Source: Chitinophagaceae bacterium PMP191F (GTDB lineage Bacteria > Bacteroidota > Bacteroidia > Chitinophagales > Chitinophagaceae). From it: a stretch of 64,000 bases of DNA. Positions 47,781 through 56,223 of the stretch are shown here, one piece after another. The stretch covers positions 124,001 through 188,000 of the forward strand of contig LGYU01000010.1 in the NCBI GenBank assembly GCA_001302245.1, in the 5' to 3' direction. Every line of letters starts with the position of its first letter. The stretch's first letter is position 1. Position numbers and translations under genes: made by a program. The notes beneath the pieces are model-generated. The model was not told the DNA's origin. It saw only the letters and a list, made by a program, of their open reading frames with translations, and did no database searches.

Positions 47781-48794
47781 ATGAAAAAGTTAATATGCCA
47801 GTCTCCCGGTCATTTCCTGTACAGAGAGGAAGATATACCGGTTCGTCCGCAAGGATATGCATTGCTTAAAATACATCAGGTAGGCATATGCGGTACAGAC
47901 ATTCATGCTTTTGATGGCACGCAGCCTTATTTCTCATACCCGCGTGTACTGGGTCATGAAGTGGCAGGAGAAGTGATTGACATAGACAGCGGCCATTCAT
48001 GCAGGATCGGGGAAACAGTTACATTTATACCATATATATCCTGTGGACATTGTATCGCCTGCCGCACCGGCAAACCCAATTGCTGTGTGCACATGCAGGT
48101 ATGTGGCGTACATATTGACGGTGCTATGGCAGAATATTTCCTGGTGCCCGATCAAATGCTGGTACATGGAAAAGATCTTTCTGTGGATGCATTGACCCTT
48201 GTTGAACCACTGGCCATTGGGGCGCACGGTGTGCAACGCGCAAACGTTGCACCGGGAGATCATGTACTGATCATCGGTGCCGGGCCTATTGGCCTGGCAG
48301 CTATTGAATTTGCACAGATTGCCGGTGGCACCCTCTCTGTAATGGATGTAAACCAGCATCGTTTGCAATTCTGCAAAGAACAAATGAATGTTGCCCATAC
48401 CATTGATGCGCTTTCAGACAATATAACAGAGCAGCTACAGCATATTACTGACGGGGCAATGCCTTCTGTTGTTATTGATGCCACGGGCAACCTGAAAGCA
48501 ATCAACAAAGGCTTTCATTATATGGCACACGGCGCCCGGTATACACTGATCGGGTTACAAAGTGGCGATATTACTTTTTCACATCCCGAATTTCACAAAA
48601 GAGAAGCCACCCTGCTAAGCAGCCGGAATGCTACCCGTGAAAACTTTATGCAGGTAATCAATACCATTCAGCAAAAGAAAATTGTTCCTGAAAAATATAT
48701 TACACACCGTATTCCATTCAATGATCTCAAAGATAGCTTTGATAGTTTAACTGCTCCGGGCAATCATATTATCAAAGCCATGGTAACATTTTAA
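47781..48794 (+). CDS. Zinc-dependent alcohol dehydrogenase (MDR), L-galactonate-5-dehydrogenase-like
   Basis: A 337-aa cytosolic enzyme with catalytic zinc ligands Cys37 (GICGTDIH) and His59/Glu60 (GHE), structural zinc cysteines at 88, 91, 94 and 101/102 (SCGHCIACRTGKPNCC), and a Rossmann motif GAGPIG around 165-170. The sequence type matches the group that includes YjjN/LgoD (L-galactonate to tagaturonate) and related sugar-acid dehydrogenases. Direct coupling to GH95 supports use on L-galactose, L-fucose or a derived acid, but the substrate is inferred. No other L-galactose pathway gene is in the window. Confidence 0.85.
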   Translation: MKKLICQSPGHFLYREEDIPVRPQGYALLKIHQVGICGTDIHAFDGTQPYFSYPRVLGHEVAGEVIDIDSGHSCRIGETVTFIPYISCGHCIACRTGKPNCCVHMQVCGVHIDGAMAEYFLVPDQMLVHGKDLSVDALTLVEPLAIGAHGVQRANVAPGDHVLIIGAGPIGLAAIEFAQIAGGTLSVMDVNQHRLQFCKEQMNVAHTIDALSDNITEQLQHITDGAMPSVVIDATGNLKAINKGFHYMAHGARYTLIGLQSGDITFSHPEFHKREATLLSSRNATRENFMQVINTIQQKKIVPEKYITHRIPFNDLKDSFDSLTAPGNHIIKAMVTF

Positions 48795-48813
48795 ATGTTT
48801 TACACTTTCAGTC

Positions 48814-51453
48814 TTATTCCGCCCGGATACTTTTCACAGGATTCATTAAGGCGGCCCTTATAGCCTGTATACTTACTGTCAATATGGTTATAGCGATCAT
48901 GCTCAATGCAACCACTATAAATATCCATATTGAAATATCAATGCGGTAAGTATAGTTATCCAGCCACCGGTGCATGAAATAATAAGCCACTGGTGATGCG
49001 ATGAGAAAAGCGATGCCTGTCAGTATAATAAATTCCTGTGAAAGCAATCTCCATACCTGCAACACGTTTGCACCTAACACCTTGCGGATGCCGATCTCTT
49101 TGGTCCTTCTTTCTGCCATAAAGGACGCCAGGCCAAATAATCCCAGCAAGGAAATAAAAATGGCAAATGCGGCAAAGAAGCCAGCCAGCTTTCCGATACG
49201 CATCTCTGTCGCAAACTTTTTTGCATAATTATCATCTACAAACTTATAATCAAAAGGAGCAGCAGGACTATAGCGATTGAACACTTTTTCAATACGCTCC
49301 AGTGCGCTTCCAACACCTGTTCCATTGGCAATACGCACCAGTAAGGTATTCACATTCCTGTAATCCAATGTATACAGGGTGGGCTGAACAGGCTTAAACG
49401 GATCACCTTTCAATACATTCCCTACCACACCAATGATCCTGTAATCCCGGCCATTTAATTTTACGATCTGGTTTAGCGGGTCTTTCATTCCCATTAAACG
49501 TATTGCTTCTTCATTAAAAATAATCGCTGCACTATCTGTAGCAAACGCCCTGGAAAAATCCCTGCCCTTTGTCATCTTCCATCCTATTGTATGTCCAAAA
49601 TCATGCGTTATTTTATTTGCCATGATCAATGGTGTTACTCCGGGCATTTTACCCGGCCATGAGATGTCTGTAGTACCTCCGTTATCACTGGTAATACTAC
49701 TTTGTTGCTCTGCCATATCGTACACAACACCGGTCTTTAACAGATCATGATGCAATGCTTCATAATGTTTCGAAAAACCTGCACCATGCTCGTATACTTC
49801 TACCAGCAGGTCACGACTATACCCACTGGGTCGATCTTTGGCAAACTGTATCTGTCTGCCTACTACAATTGTTCCTATGATCAGGATAACAGAAACCGAA
49901 AATTGAAACACCACCAGTACCTTACGGGAAAGTACATTTCCTGTACCGGTTTTATAAATACCTTTCAATACTTTCACCGGTCTGAATGAAGAAAGAAATA
50001 ATGCCGGATAGCTGCCTGCCAGTAATCCTGTAACCAATGTAAATACCAGCATCATTGCCCAGAATGGCCAGTAAGTCCATGGCAGGTGTATCTTTTTACC
50101 TGCAATTTCATTAAAGAAGGGCAATGCCAGTTGCCCCAGGATGATGCAGAGGATCAACGCAAGAAAAGCAATCAATACTGATTCTGAAAAGAACATGTAT
50201 ACCAGTTGCCCCTTCAGCGAACCCAGGGTTTTACGAATACCCACCTCACGGGCTCTTTTTTCACTGCGTGCAGTACTTAAATTCATAAAATTGATACAGG
50301 CCAGCAGCAATACAAAGATCCCGGCTATTGCAAAAAGACGAACCAACCTGATCAACCCGTCACTTTTTGCCCAATCACTAAAATCGCTATACAAGTGCCA
50401 GCTACTCATCGGGTGCAGAAAGAACGCAGGTTTGTATCGCGGAGGGTTGTCCAACTTCATTCGTATATCACGTATTTTCCGGGAAAGCTGTTGCGCATCA
50501 GCTCCTTCACGCAACAGTACATACACGGGAAATGAATTATCATCCCATTTATCCTGTGCATAACCGGCATAGCTATCCAGTTTAACAAAAAGCTGCCAGG
50601 CACCTATAAATTGTACGCCATTGAATGAACTGTTTGATGGCAGATCTTTGTATACACCCGCTACTTTTACATCTGCTTTATTATTGATGCGTATTACCTG
50701 TCCTAATGACGACTGCTCTCCGAAAATGGCTTTTGATAAAGATTGCGATAATAATACCGCATGCATATCACGCAAGCCATCAGGTGTACCCGCAGTCATT
50801 TCCAGCGTAAGCATGCGTGGAAGATCTTCTTCTGCAAATATGCCGGGCTGTATTAATTTTTTATCGCCGTATGTTACTATAAAATCTTTTGTATACGTAG
50901 CCACGCTGGCAGCCTCCACCTCTCCATAGCTGCCACGCAGTTCTTTTGCCAATGGTACGGGCATGGAATTGTAAAAAGAATTGTTACCATCAAAATTCAC
51001 CATCTGCCAGGCCTGCGTCATTCTTTTGTAATTCTTATGATAACGATCAAACGACAGCTCATCCCACACCCACAGCCCAATCATCAGTACCACACCCATT
51101 CCCACTGCCAGTCCCCCGATATTGATCAATGCATACCCTTTGTTTTTTGACAGTTGCCGCCAGGCAATTTTTAATGAGGAGTAAAACATATCTGTATGTA
51201 TAAAAGGATTAGAATGATTGCTGTTAAAAGCCGGCCTCCTGTCTTTCTGCAGGGTAACAGGCAATGGTCTTAAATAAAACAATACTGCAATGAGATAACG
51301 TATACGCGCAATAAAAATACCCGAACGCTGTATCCAATGTGTATACAGTTCCTGCAGATCTCCTTCTACCTCTTCCAGTACCCGTTCATGAATACGCCTG
51401 CGGAGTATACAATGCAGCCAGCGTGGTGGTGTAGTGTTTTGTTCTTTCTTCAT
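48814..51453 (-). CDS. MacB/FtsX-type ABC permease with PadR-linked prefix domain
   Basis: An 879-aa membrane protein. Residues 1-60 form the prefix domain (PPRWLHCILRRRIHERVLEEVEGDL) seen only on permeases encoded beside PadR regulators. Then come SSLKIAWRQLSKNKGYALINIGGLAVGMG, a MacB_PCD periplasmic domain (about 130-370), four membrane helices with ARSEKRAREVGIRKTLGS, a second periplasmic part, and a final FtsX domain with ERRTKEIGIRKVLGA. No ATPase is encoded nearby. It is 10 bp behind padR and convergent with the ADH gene. The role is probably export or membrane-stress related, as for other FtsX-like duplicated permeases; the cargo is unknown. Confidence 0.92.
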   Translation of the reverse strand: MKKEQNTTPPRWLHCILRRRIHERVLEEVEGDLQELYTHWIQRSGIFIARIRYLIAVLFYLRPLPVTLQKDRRPAFNSNHSNPFIHTDMFYSSLKIAWRQLSKNKGYALINIGGLAVGMGVVLMIGLWVWDELSFDRYHKNYKRMTQAWQMVNFDGNNSFYNSMPVPLAKELRGSYGEVEAASVATYTKDFIVTYGDKKLIQPGIFAEEDLPRMLTLEMTAGTPDGLRDMHAVLLSQSLSKAIFGEQSSLGQVIRINNKADVKVAGVYKDLPSNSSFNGVQFIGAWQLFVKLDSYAGYAQDKWDDNSFPVYVLLREGADAQQLSRKIRDIRMKLDNPPRYKPAFFLHPMSSWHLYSDFSDWAKSDGLIRLVRLFAIAGIFVLLLACINFMNLSTARSEKRAREVGIRKTLGSLKGQLVYMFFSESVLIAFLALILCIILGQLALPFFNEIAGKKIHLPWTYWPFWAMMLVFTLVTGLLAGSYPALFLSSFRPVKVLKGIYKTGTGNVLSRKVLVVFQFSVSVILIIGTIVVGRQIQFAKDRPSGYSRDLLVEVYEHGAGFSKHYEALHHDLLKTGVVYDMAEQQSSITSDNGGTTDISWPGKMPGVTPLIMANKITHDFGHTIGWKMTKGRDFSRAFATDSAAIIFNEEAIRLMGMKDPLNQIVKLNGRDYRIIGVVGNVLKGDPFKPVQPTLYTLDYRNVNTLLVRIANGTGVGSALERIEKVFNRYSPAAPFDYKFVDDNYAKKFATEMRIGKLAGFFAAFAIFISLLGLFGLASFMAERRTKEIGIRKVLGANVLQVWRLLSQEFIILTGIAFLIASPVAYYFMHRWLDNYTYRIDISIWIFIVVALSMIAITILTVSIQAIRAALMNPVKSIRAE

Positions 51454-51462
51454 AGCATGTGC

Positions 51463-51777
51463 TTAACCGGGAATCAATTGCCATAGCTCTTCCCGGATGT
51501 TCCTGATATCTTTTAATACCTGCATACCTTCCGCAGTAATAGTAAATAGCCGCTTACGTCTCCCTCCCCGCTCGCCTGTAGCACCTCCCATTTCGGAACA
51601 CACCAGTTTCTTTTCTTCCAGGCGATAAAGTGCAACATGTATAGCACTAAGTTGTATGGTACGTCCCGTCCGTGCGGCTATATCTTCCAGCAGCAGGGCA
51701 CCATAAGCCTGGCCATCCATTGCAGCAACGGTCAGCAATACCAGCTCTTCAAATTCACCAATATTATTACGATACAT
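51463..51777 (-). CDS. PadR-family transcriptional regulator
   Basis: A 104-aa winged-helix protein: EFEELVLLTVAAMDGQAYGALLLEDI opening, then IHVALYRLEEKKLV and GERGGRRKRLFTITAEGMQVL, the PadR wing and dimer helix. It lacks the long C-terminal helix of some PadR proteins, as do the short forms paired with FtsX permeases. It starts the operon and likely represses itself; a strong promoter and a long palindrome lie upstream. Confidence 0.93.
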   Translation of the reverse strand: MYRNNIGEFEELVLLTVAAMDGQAYGALLLEDIAARTGRTIQLSAIHVALYRLEEKKLVCSEMGGATGERGGRRKRLFTITAEGMQVLKDIRNIREELWQLIPG

Positions 51778-51802
51778 ATCTATTTAATTCACTTTTGCTA
51801 AA

Positions 51803-51810
51803 CAAATATA
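51803..51810 (-). promoter_or_regulatory. -7 box of the padR operon
   Basis: TATATTTG on the minus strand matches TAnnTTTG, 25 bp before the padR start. No TTTG at -33. Confidence 0.55.
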
Positions 51811-51862
51811 CTGCCAGAGTTATAACGTATTCCCCCACAACATTTTGCGGGGCTTCAATAGA

Positions 51863-51890
51863 AATAAGTGTACGCTATCGTACACTTATT
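51863..51890. promoter_or_regulatory. 28-bp perfect palindrome between padR and the serine hydrolase gene
   Basis: Arms AATAAGTGTACG and CGTACACTTATT with the loop CTAT. It lies between divergent genes, 53 bp upstream of the padR -7 box, and is a candidate PadR operator. No T run follows, so it is not a terminator. Confidence 0.6.
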
Positions 51891-52012
51891 GTACGGTTCT
51901 ATACCACCGGCTTTTAAAAGGTGTTTAAACGTATCATGATGCGGTAAAATAATATTAGCTTTATTTACCATTGTTACCTTTATCTATTCAACTTGTCTTC
52001 AAACCCCTGACA

Positions 52013-53878
52013 ATGTATGTACGCCTTACAAAACCGACGCTGTTTATAATAATTGTCTTTGCTGTTCTCTTCTCTGTACGATTAAACGCACAGCCCGCAA
52101 ATATTCAGCAGTTAAACGATTCCATACAGAAACTGGTAAATGAAAGACATGTTCCCGGATTGATGGTAAGCATTGTGTCCCGCGATTCCATACTCTTTAT
52201 CGGCGGATTTGGTTATGCAGATGTAGCTGCACAACGTGCTGTCAGCAGCACTACCCTTTTCAGGATGGGCTCTATTACAAAGATGTTTGTTTCACTGGCA
52301 ATACTACAGTTGGTACAGGAAGGAAAACTGCGCTTACAGGATGAATTGAAAAAGATAGCACCTGAAATTCCGTTTGTCAATCAATGGGAAGCAGATAACC
52401 CCGTACGCATCATTCACCTGCTGGAACATACCACCGGTTTTGATGATATGAAGCTTAACAGGATGTATTCAGCAGACAAACGCAATATGAGCGTAAAGGA
52501 CATGGCATTGTATCAACAGCATTCCTTGACAAGCCGCTGGCGTCCCGGTGAAAGATTTTCTTATTGCAATCCGGGTTACGTAATACTGGGCTACCTGGTG
52601 GAAAAACTTTCAGGGAAGCCATACAACAGCTATCTAACCGAAAATATCCTGCTGCCAGCCGGCATGAGCCATTCCAACTTTAATACTGCAAGTACCATTC
52701 CTGCAGAGGAAACAAAGGAATATATAGTACGCAATGGTAAACCTGTTGAAGTGCCTTCTGTTAACCTGCTTACCGCTCCTGCAGGTGCATTATGGTCCTG
52801 CGCTGATGACATGGCCAGGTTTGTAAAACTTTTTGTACAGAATGGTGCTCCATTGTATACTTCAGGATTGATCGATTCCATGGAAACGCCGGAAAGCTCA
52901 CTGGCTGTACATGCAGGGTTAACCACCGGTTATGCAAAAGCCAATATGCGGCAATACCTGTTTGCCAAAAACCGCTGGCGCGGACATGGTGGCTTAACGG
53001 GTACCTGTTTTTCTATGCTTTCCTATAACAGGCAACTGGGTGCAGGTTTTGTTATTTCTTCCAATGGCAATCGCCGTAACGATGATATTGAAAGACTGAT
53101 TGTCAGTTACCTTGAACAACAGGCTGTTGCTGTGAAACCCGTTCCCGAAGCTATTACTAAGGCTGCGTTGGATTCTTTTGCAGGATGCTACCAGTTCATC
53201 AGCCCACGCTACCAGCTTACTGCTTTCGTAGATCGCTTTACTAATAAGGTCCGGCTGACTGTTCAGGGTGACCAGTTGTTCATACAACCTTTATTTGGTG
53301 AAAAAGAGGCACTGGTTCATACCGGCGGATTGAAATTTGCTTATAAAAATGCTAATACACCTACTATCATATTAGCAAAGGATGAAGATGGCAGATCAAT
53401 ACTGGCAGATAATGATATCTATTACGAAAAAAACAACAGTATACTTTCCATGGGTGATCTGTGGCTGGGCGCTTTTATCATTCTATTGTTATTACCGGCT
53501 GCATTGTCTGGTATCATATCATTGACCCTGTATATAGCCAAACGGCTTCCTGCAAAAAAATTGTTGATACGACTACTGCCATTAGTAGCTGTACTTTTGT
53601 TGTACTGGGCTGTTGTACAGATGACAGAATTACAGAAAGTAAGTTACCTGCTTTATGAGCTTGCAACCATCAACACGCGCACACTGATCATTTTTACCGG
53701 AACACTTTGTTTTGCATTGTTCTCATTACTGCACCTGGTATTGGTAATACGGAACTTCAGAAAATTCAGTAAACGATTCTATGCAGTATATTGGTTGCTG
53801 ATATCACTGTCACTTTGTTATCTTACCGTATTCCTGTTGCAGGAGGGATGGATCGGGCTCCGGACATGGAGTATGTGA
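52013..53878 (+). CDS. Membrane-anchored serine hydrolase (beta-lactamase/class C PBP fold)
   Basis: A 621-aa protein; the start at 52013 leads into the signal MYVRLTKPTLFIIIVFAVLFSVRLNAQ. The catalytic domain (about 30-370) has MGSITKMF with the SxxK Ser/Lys, FSYCNPGY as the YxN motif, and HGGLTGTC in the position of KTG. A 100-residue beta domain follows, then four membrane helices near the C-terminus (LGAFIILLLLPAALSGIISL onward). It acts in the periplasm on a peptide- or ester-type substrate. It is divergent from padR. Single gene; substrate unknown, and resistance should not be assumed. Confidence 0.9.
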   Translation: MYVRLTKPTLFIIIVFAVLFSVRLNAQPANIQQLNDSIQKLVNERHVPGLMVSIVSRDSILFIGGFGYADVAAQRAVSSTTLFRMGSITKMFVSLAILQLVQEGKLRLQDELKKIAPEIPFVNQWEADNPVRIIHLLEHTTGFDDMKLNRMYSADKRNMSVKDMALYQQHSLTSRWRPGERFSYCNPGYVILGYLVEKLSGKPYNSYLTENILLPAGMSHSNFNTASTIPAEETKEYIVRNGKPVEVPSVNLLTAPAGALWSCADDMARFVKLFVQNGAPLYTSGLIDSMETPESSLAVHAGLTTGYAKANMRQYLFAKNRWRGHGGLTGTCFSMLSYNRQLGAGFVISSNGNRRNDDIERLIVSYLEQQAVAVKPVPEAITKAALDSFAGCYQFISPRYQLTAFVDRFTNKVRLTVQGDQLFIQPLFGEKEALVHTGGLKFAYKNANTPTIILAKDEDGRSILADNDIYYEKNNSILSMGDLWLGAFIILLLLPAALSGIISLTLYIAKRLPAKKLLIRLLPLVAVLLLYWAVVQMTELQKVSYLLYELATINTRTLIIFTGTLCFALFSLLHLVLVIRNFRKFSKRFYAVYWLLISLSLCYLTVFLLQEGWIGLRTWSM

Positions 53879-53903
53879 TCGGTATTGTAAAAAATTCAGC
53901 ATA

Positions 53904-54194
53904 TTAATTAATCGGTTTTATAACAGGAAGCTTTAGCCCTCTTTCCTGCATCAACCGATATTCCTTTCTGTGCCAGTTGGCTTTTGCAGCTCTCCATGAT
54001 TTATTGGAAGGCACAGTATCAATTTTATCTGATGAATGAGAAGGTCTCATCGGCAATGATGAATAATCTGTCTTATCAAACTCTAAAAACAGAGAAATAT
54101 CTTTTGCTGGGCCCAGTTGATCATCAAGATCAAACAGACATTTGTATTCTTCCCTGCCTGCAAAAAAGGGGAACCGTTTTACGGTTAGCCAGTC
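53904..54194 (-). pseudogene. Coding-like open frame, unrecognised, no start (fragment)
   Basis: A 96-codon minus-strand frame ends at 53904 and is bounded upstream by a stop at 54195-54197, with no ATG at its head. Its composition looks coding: KRFPFFAGREEYKCLFDLDD near the start and SWRAAKANWHRKEYRLMQER near the end, finishing KPIN. I do not recognise the family. It overlaps the 5' half of the HNH frame in antisense. Probably the 3' piece of a gene cut by a rearrangement. Confidence 0.4.
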
Positions 54195-54400
54195 TTAACA
54201 ATATTGCAGCTTATAAATTAGATGTGATCTGTCATAGGAAAGAAAAAAAGGATTTTGCAGACATTGCAGTCCTGTCAGATACAGATGTAGGAGACTTCGA
54301 CATAGATCATATTGATGAAAACTCCTCAAATCACTGTATAAGTAACTTACTGCCAGTTTGTACTACTTGTCATTCAAAAATAAATAAAGGTGATATTTAA
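54032..54400 (+). CDS. HNH endonuclease-like protein, possibly a remnant
   Basis: A 122-aa frame (start at MNEKVSSAM chosen; sixteen more codons are open upstream). The C-terminal 45 residues form a good HNH motif: DFDIDHIDENSSNH, SNLLPVCTTCHSKI, with the His, Asn and CxxC zinc pair. The first 50 residues are not convincing, and an antisense frame with coding character overlaps them, so the true gene may have begun elsewhere and lost its front. HNH proteins of this size occur in mobile elements. It lies directly in front of an integrase fragment on the other strand. Confidence 0.5.
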   Translation: MNEKVSSAMMNNLSYQTLKTEKYLLLGPVDHQDQTDICILPCLQKRGTVLRLASLNNIAAYKLDVICHRKEKKDFADIAVLSDTDVGDFDIDHIDENSSNHCISNLLPVCTTCHSKINKGDI

Positions 54401-54533
54401 AAAGCTATACCGTTGGATCTCCTGATCAATTCTTTGGCCATGAATTGTAATACGGATATAAATGGGGAGCCAATTTGTCCCTTGTTATTTTGGTCTTTCC
54501 GATATAAAAAAGGCTATTGATCGGGTGTTCCAT
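54401..54533 (-). pseudogene. Tyrosine recombinase (integrase) N-terminal remnant
   Basis: Minus strand, behind a good AGGAGG site: MEHPINSLFYIGKTKITRDK, then, after a one-base slip in a CCCC run, PIYIRITIHGQRIDQEIQR. This is the arm-type DNA-binding domain pattern of Bacteroidota tyrosine recombinases (FYxxKxK...PIYxRITxxGxR). The catalytic domain is absent; the frame runs into the HNH remnant. A degraded element integrase is the best reading. Confidence 0.65.
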
Positions 54534-54588
54534 CTTCCACCTCCTTTTTGTGTTTTATGAATGAATACATTCCGTCACTAAAAGTTCT

Positions 54589-54702
54589 ATCGCATCAAAC
54601 TTCACCAGTAGGGCGTTCCCGGAAAATTCGGTGTCCTGAATTTACAGGTTGGTTAGGGACACCGAATGGGACACTTGTTTCCTTGATTTCGTTTGATGCG
54701 AT
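54589..54702. repeat. Nested inverted repeats upstream of the integrase remnant
   Basis: The outer arms are ATCGCATCAAAC (54589-54600) and GTTTGATGCGAT (54691-54702), both perfect. The inner arms are ATTCGGTGTCC (54626-54636) and GGACACCGAAT (54657-54667), also perfect. A further GGGACAC lies at 54668-54674, so the core GGACAC occurs three times. The layout suggests recombinase or regulator binding sites. Confidence 0.7.
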
Positions 54703-54720
54703 TTGAGGTGAAAAATTTAA

Positions 54721-54756
54721 AAAGGGCTTACAAAACCAGCGTTTTACGAGCCCTTT
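54721..54756. terminator. Hairpin, possible terminator
   Basis: Arms AAAGGGCT and AGCCCTTT enclose an imperfect inner stem (AAAAC / GTTTT). A-rich and T-rich flanks suit a terminator in either direction. Confidence 0.5.
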
Positions 54757-54779
54757 AATATGATTTGATAAGTTATCCG

Positions 54780-54821
54780 TTAAACAGTAAAGCCGCTGGT
54801 GTCAGCGGCTTTACTGTTTAA
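54780..54821. terminator. 42-base perfect hairpin (19-bp stem)
   Basis: Arms TTAAACAGTAAAGCCGCTG and its exact complement, with the loop GTGT. The A/T-rich outer part and GC-rich inner part resemble a bidirectional terminator. Which gene it served is unclear, as no intact gene is adjacent. Confidence 0.6.
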
Positions 54822-55235
54822 TGAAAAAAGGCAGATCCTGCCAGACTGAACACACAGCAGGCTTTAATACCTGTTTTCCAAGGACTTGGTTAGTACTTTA
54901 CAGGGTATTTGCACGGGTTTACGCCGGTATTCGCAGGTACTTAAAGCGTATAAAATAAGGGTTATATACAAAACATATCCTTATTATGCCCAAAGCATCT
55001 CCCTGCATTTCTAAGTATAAGCCTTGTTTAAAAACCGCTCATAGTTTTATGATAAACAATCAATTGTAAAAAACTCCAATAGACCTTATCGGATGCTTCC
55101 TGTAAAAACTTTCTTAAGCCTTCCGCAAACAATTCCTGTACGGCCTCGATTTGTATAAGCCTTACCCGGAAATGTATAAACCGGTACCTGTCCATATACA
55201 AGACCTTTGTGGGGAACAATTCATAATACAATAAG
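54822..55235. other. No recognised gene
   Basis: This stretch between the long hairpin and the SDR start shows no recognisable gene. A 67-codon minus-strand frame (55028-55231) is the longest; it has no family features. Confidence 0.4.
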
Positions 55236-56048
55236 ATGAAACAGACAGTGTTAATAACAGGTGCCTCTTCAGGTTTTGGTAAAGCAACCGTTCGGCTATT
55301 TCATGAAAAGGGTTGGAACGTCGTAGCCACCGCCCGTTCTCCCAAAACAGCCACCGAGCTTTCAGCATTAAGCGGTGTGTTGGTAACACAGCTTGATGTA
55401 ACAGACAAAGACAGCATCCGGGAAGCTGTATCAGCAGCCACCAATCAGTTTGGCCAGATAGATGTACTGGTCAACAATGCAGGATATGGTACATTGGGCG
55501 CACTGGAAGCCGCATCAGATGAAGTGATCCGGCAACAGTTTGAAGTAAACGTTTTTGGATTGATAGAAGTTACCAAAGCGGTGGTGCCTGTGATGCGGAC
55601 ACAACGGGCCGGTACTATTATCAATGTATCTTCTGTAGGTGGCAGACTTACTTTTCCGTTCTCTGCACTTTACCACGCCACAAAATTTGCAGTAGAAGGG
55701 TTAACTGAATCATTGCAATACGAATTGAACCCGCTGGGCATCCGGTTGAAACTGGTAGAACCCGGTGGGTATAAAACAGATTTTGTATCCAGGTCAATGA
55801 GCTATTTCGGCACCGGCAATATCAATGACTACCAGGGATCCTTTGACAGGTTTACAGGCATGCTGGAGCAATGGCCGTTGTCTGAAAACATTTACGAAGT
55901 AGCAGAAGCAATTTACCGTGCAGCTACAGACGGCACGGAAGAACTGCGTTACCCGGTTGGTAATGATGCAACTGAGTTGCTTAAGGTAAGGCACCAGATG
56001 AACGATATTGCTTTTAAAGCAATGATGTCAGCACAAACCGGTATATAA
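55236..56048 (+). CDS. Short-chain dehydrogenase/reductase (classical)
   Basis: A 270-aa SDR with TGASSGFG (8-15), NNAG (80-83), Ser132/133, and Tyr146-xxx-Lys150 (YHATK). The C-terminal part VEPGGYKTDFVSRSM is typical of the classical-SDR oxidoreductases of unknown substrate that are often linked to AraC regulators. Here an AraC gene follows after 175 bp on the same strand, with a structured repeat in between. Cytosolic NADP-type enzyme (ATARS after the second strand hints at NADPH). Substrate unknown. Confidence 0.9.
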   Translation: MKQTVLITGASSGFGKATVRLFHEKGWNVVATARSPKTATELSALSGVLVTQLDVTDKDSIREAVSAATNQFGQIDVLVNNAGYGTLGALEAASDEVIRQQFEVNVFGLIEVTKAVVPVMRTQRAGTIINVSSVGGRLTFPFSALYHATKFAVEGLTESLQYELNPLGIRLKLVEPGGYKTDFVSRSMSYFGTGNINDYQGSFDRFTGMLEQWPLSENIYEVAEAIYRAATDGTEELRYPVGNDATELLKVRHQMNDIAFKAMMSAQTGI

Positions 56049-56125
56049 ATCACAGCAACCCTGTATTACACAGATGTGCGGGGCTGTTTTCAATTTTCGT
56101 AATTTCACCATCAGTGTTGTTTAAT

Positions 56126-56181
56126 GGCGGGTGAAGACACCCGCCACGGGAAACTTCCCGGCGGATGTCTCCATCTGCCGG
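56126..56181 (+). repeat. Dispersed multi-hairpin intergenic repeat, copy C (fullest)
   Basis: Three consecutive hairpins: GGCGGGTGAAGACACCCGCC (56126-56145, 8-bp stem, AAGA loop); CGGGAAACTTCCCG (56147-56160); and arms CCGGCGGATG and CATCTGCCGG with a TCTC loop (56158-56181). It lies between the SDR and AraC genes. Related copies occur at 33110 and 40009 on the other strand. Confidence 0.7.
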
Positions 56182-56223
56182 AATTAAAACCCTAACTAAA
56201 CAACATTGATTTTATAATTCCCG

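Noticed and set aside
55028-55231. 67-codon minus-strand frame beside the SDR gene
   Set aside because: It starts only 4 bp from the divergent SDR start, has no ribosome site and no recognisable family.
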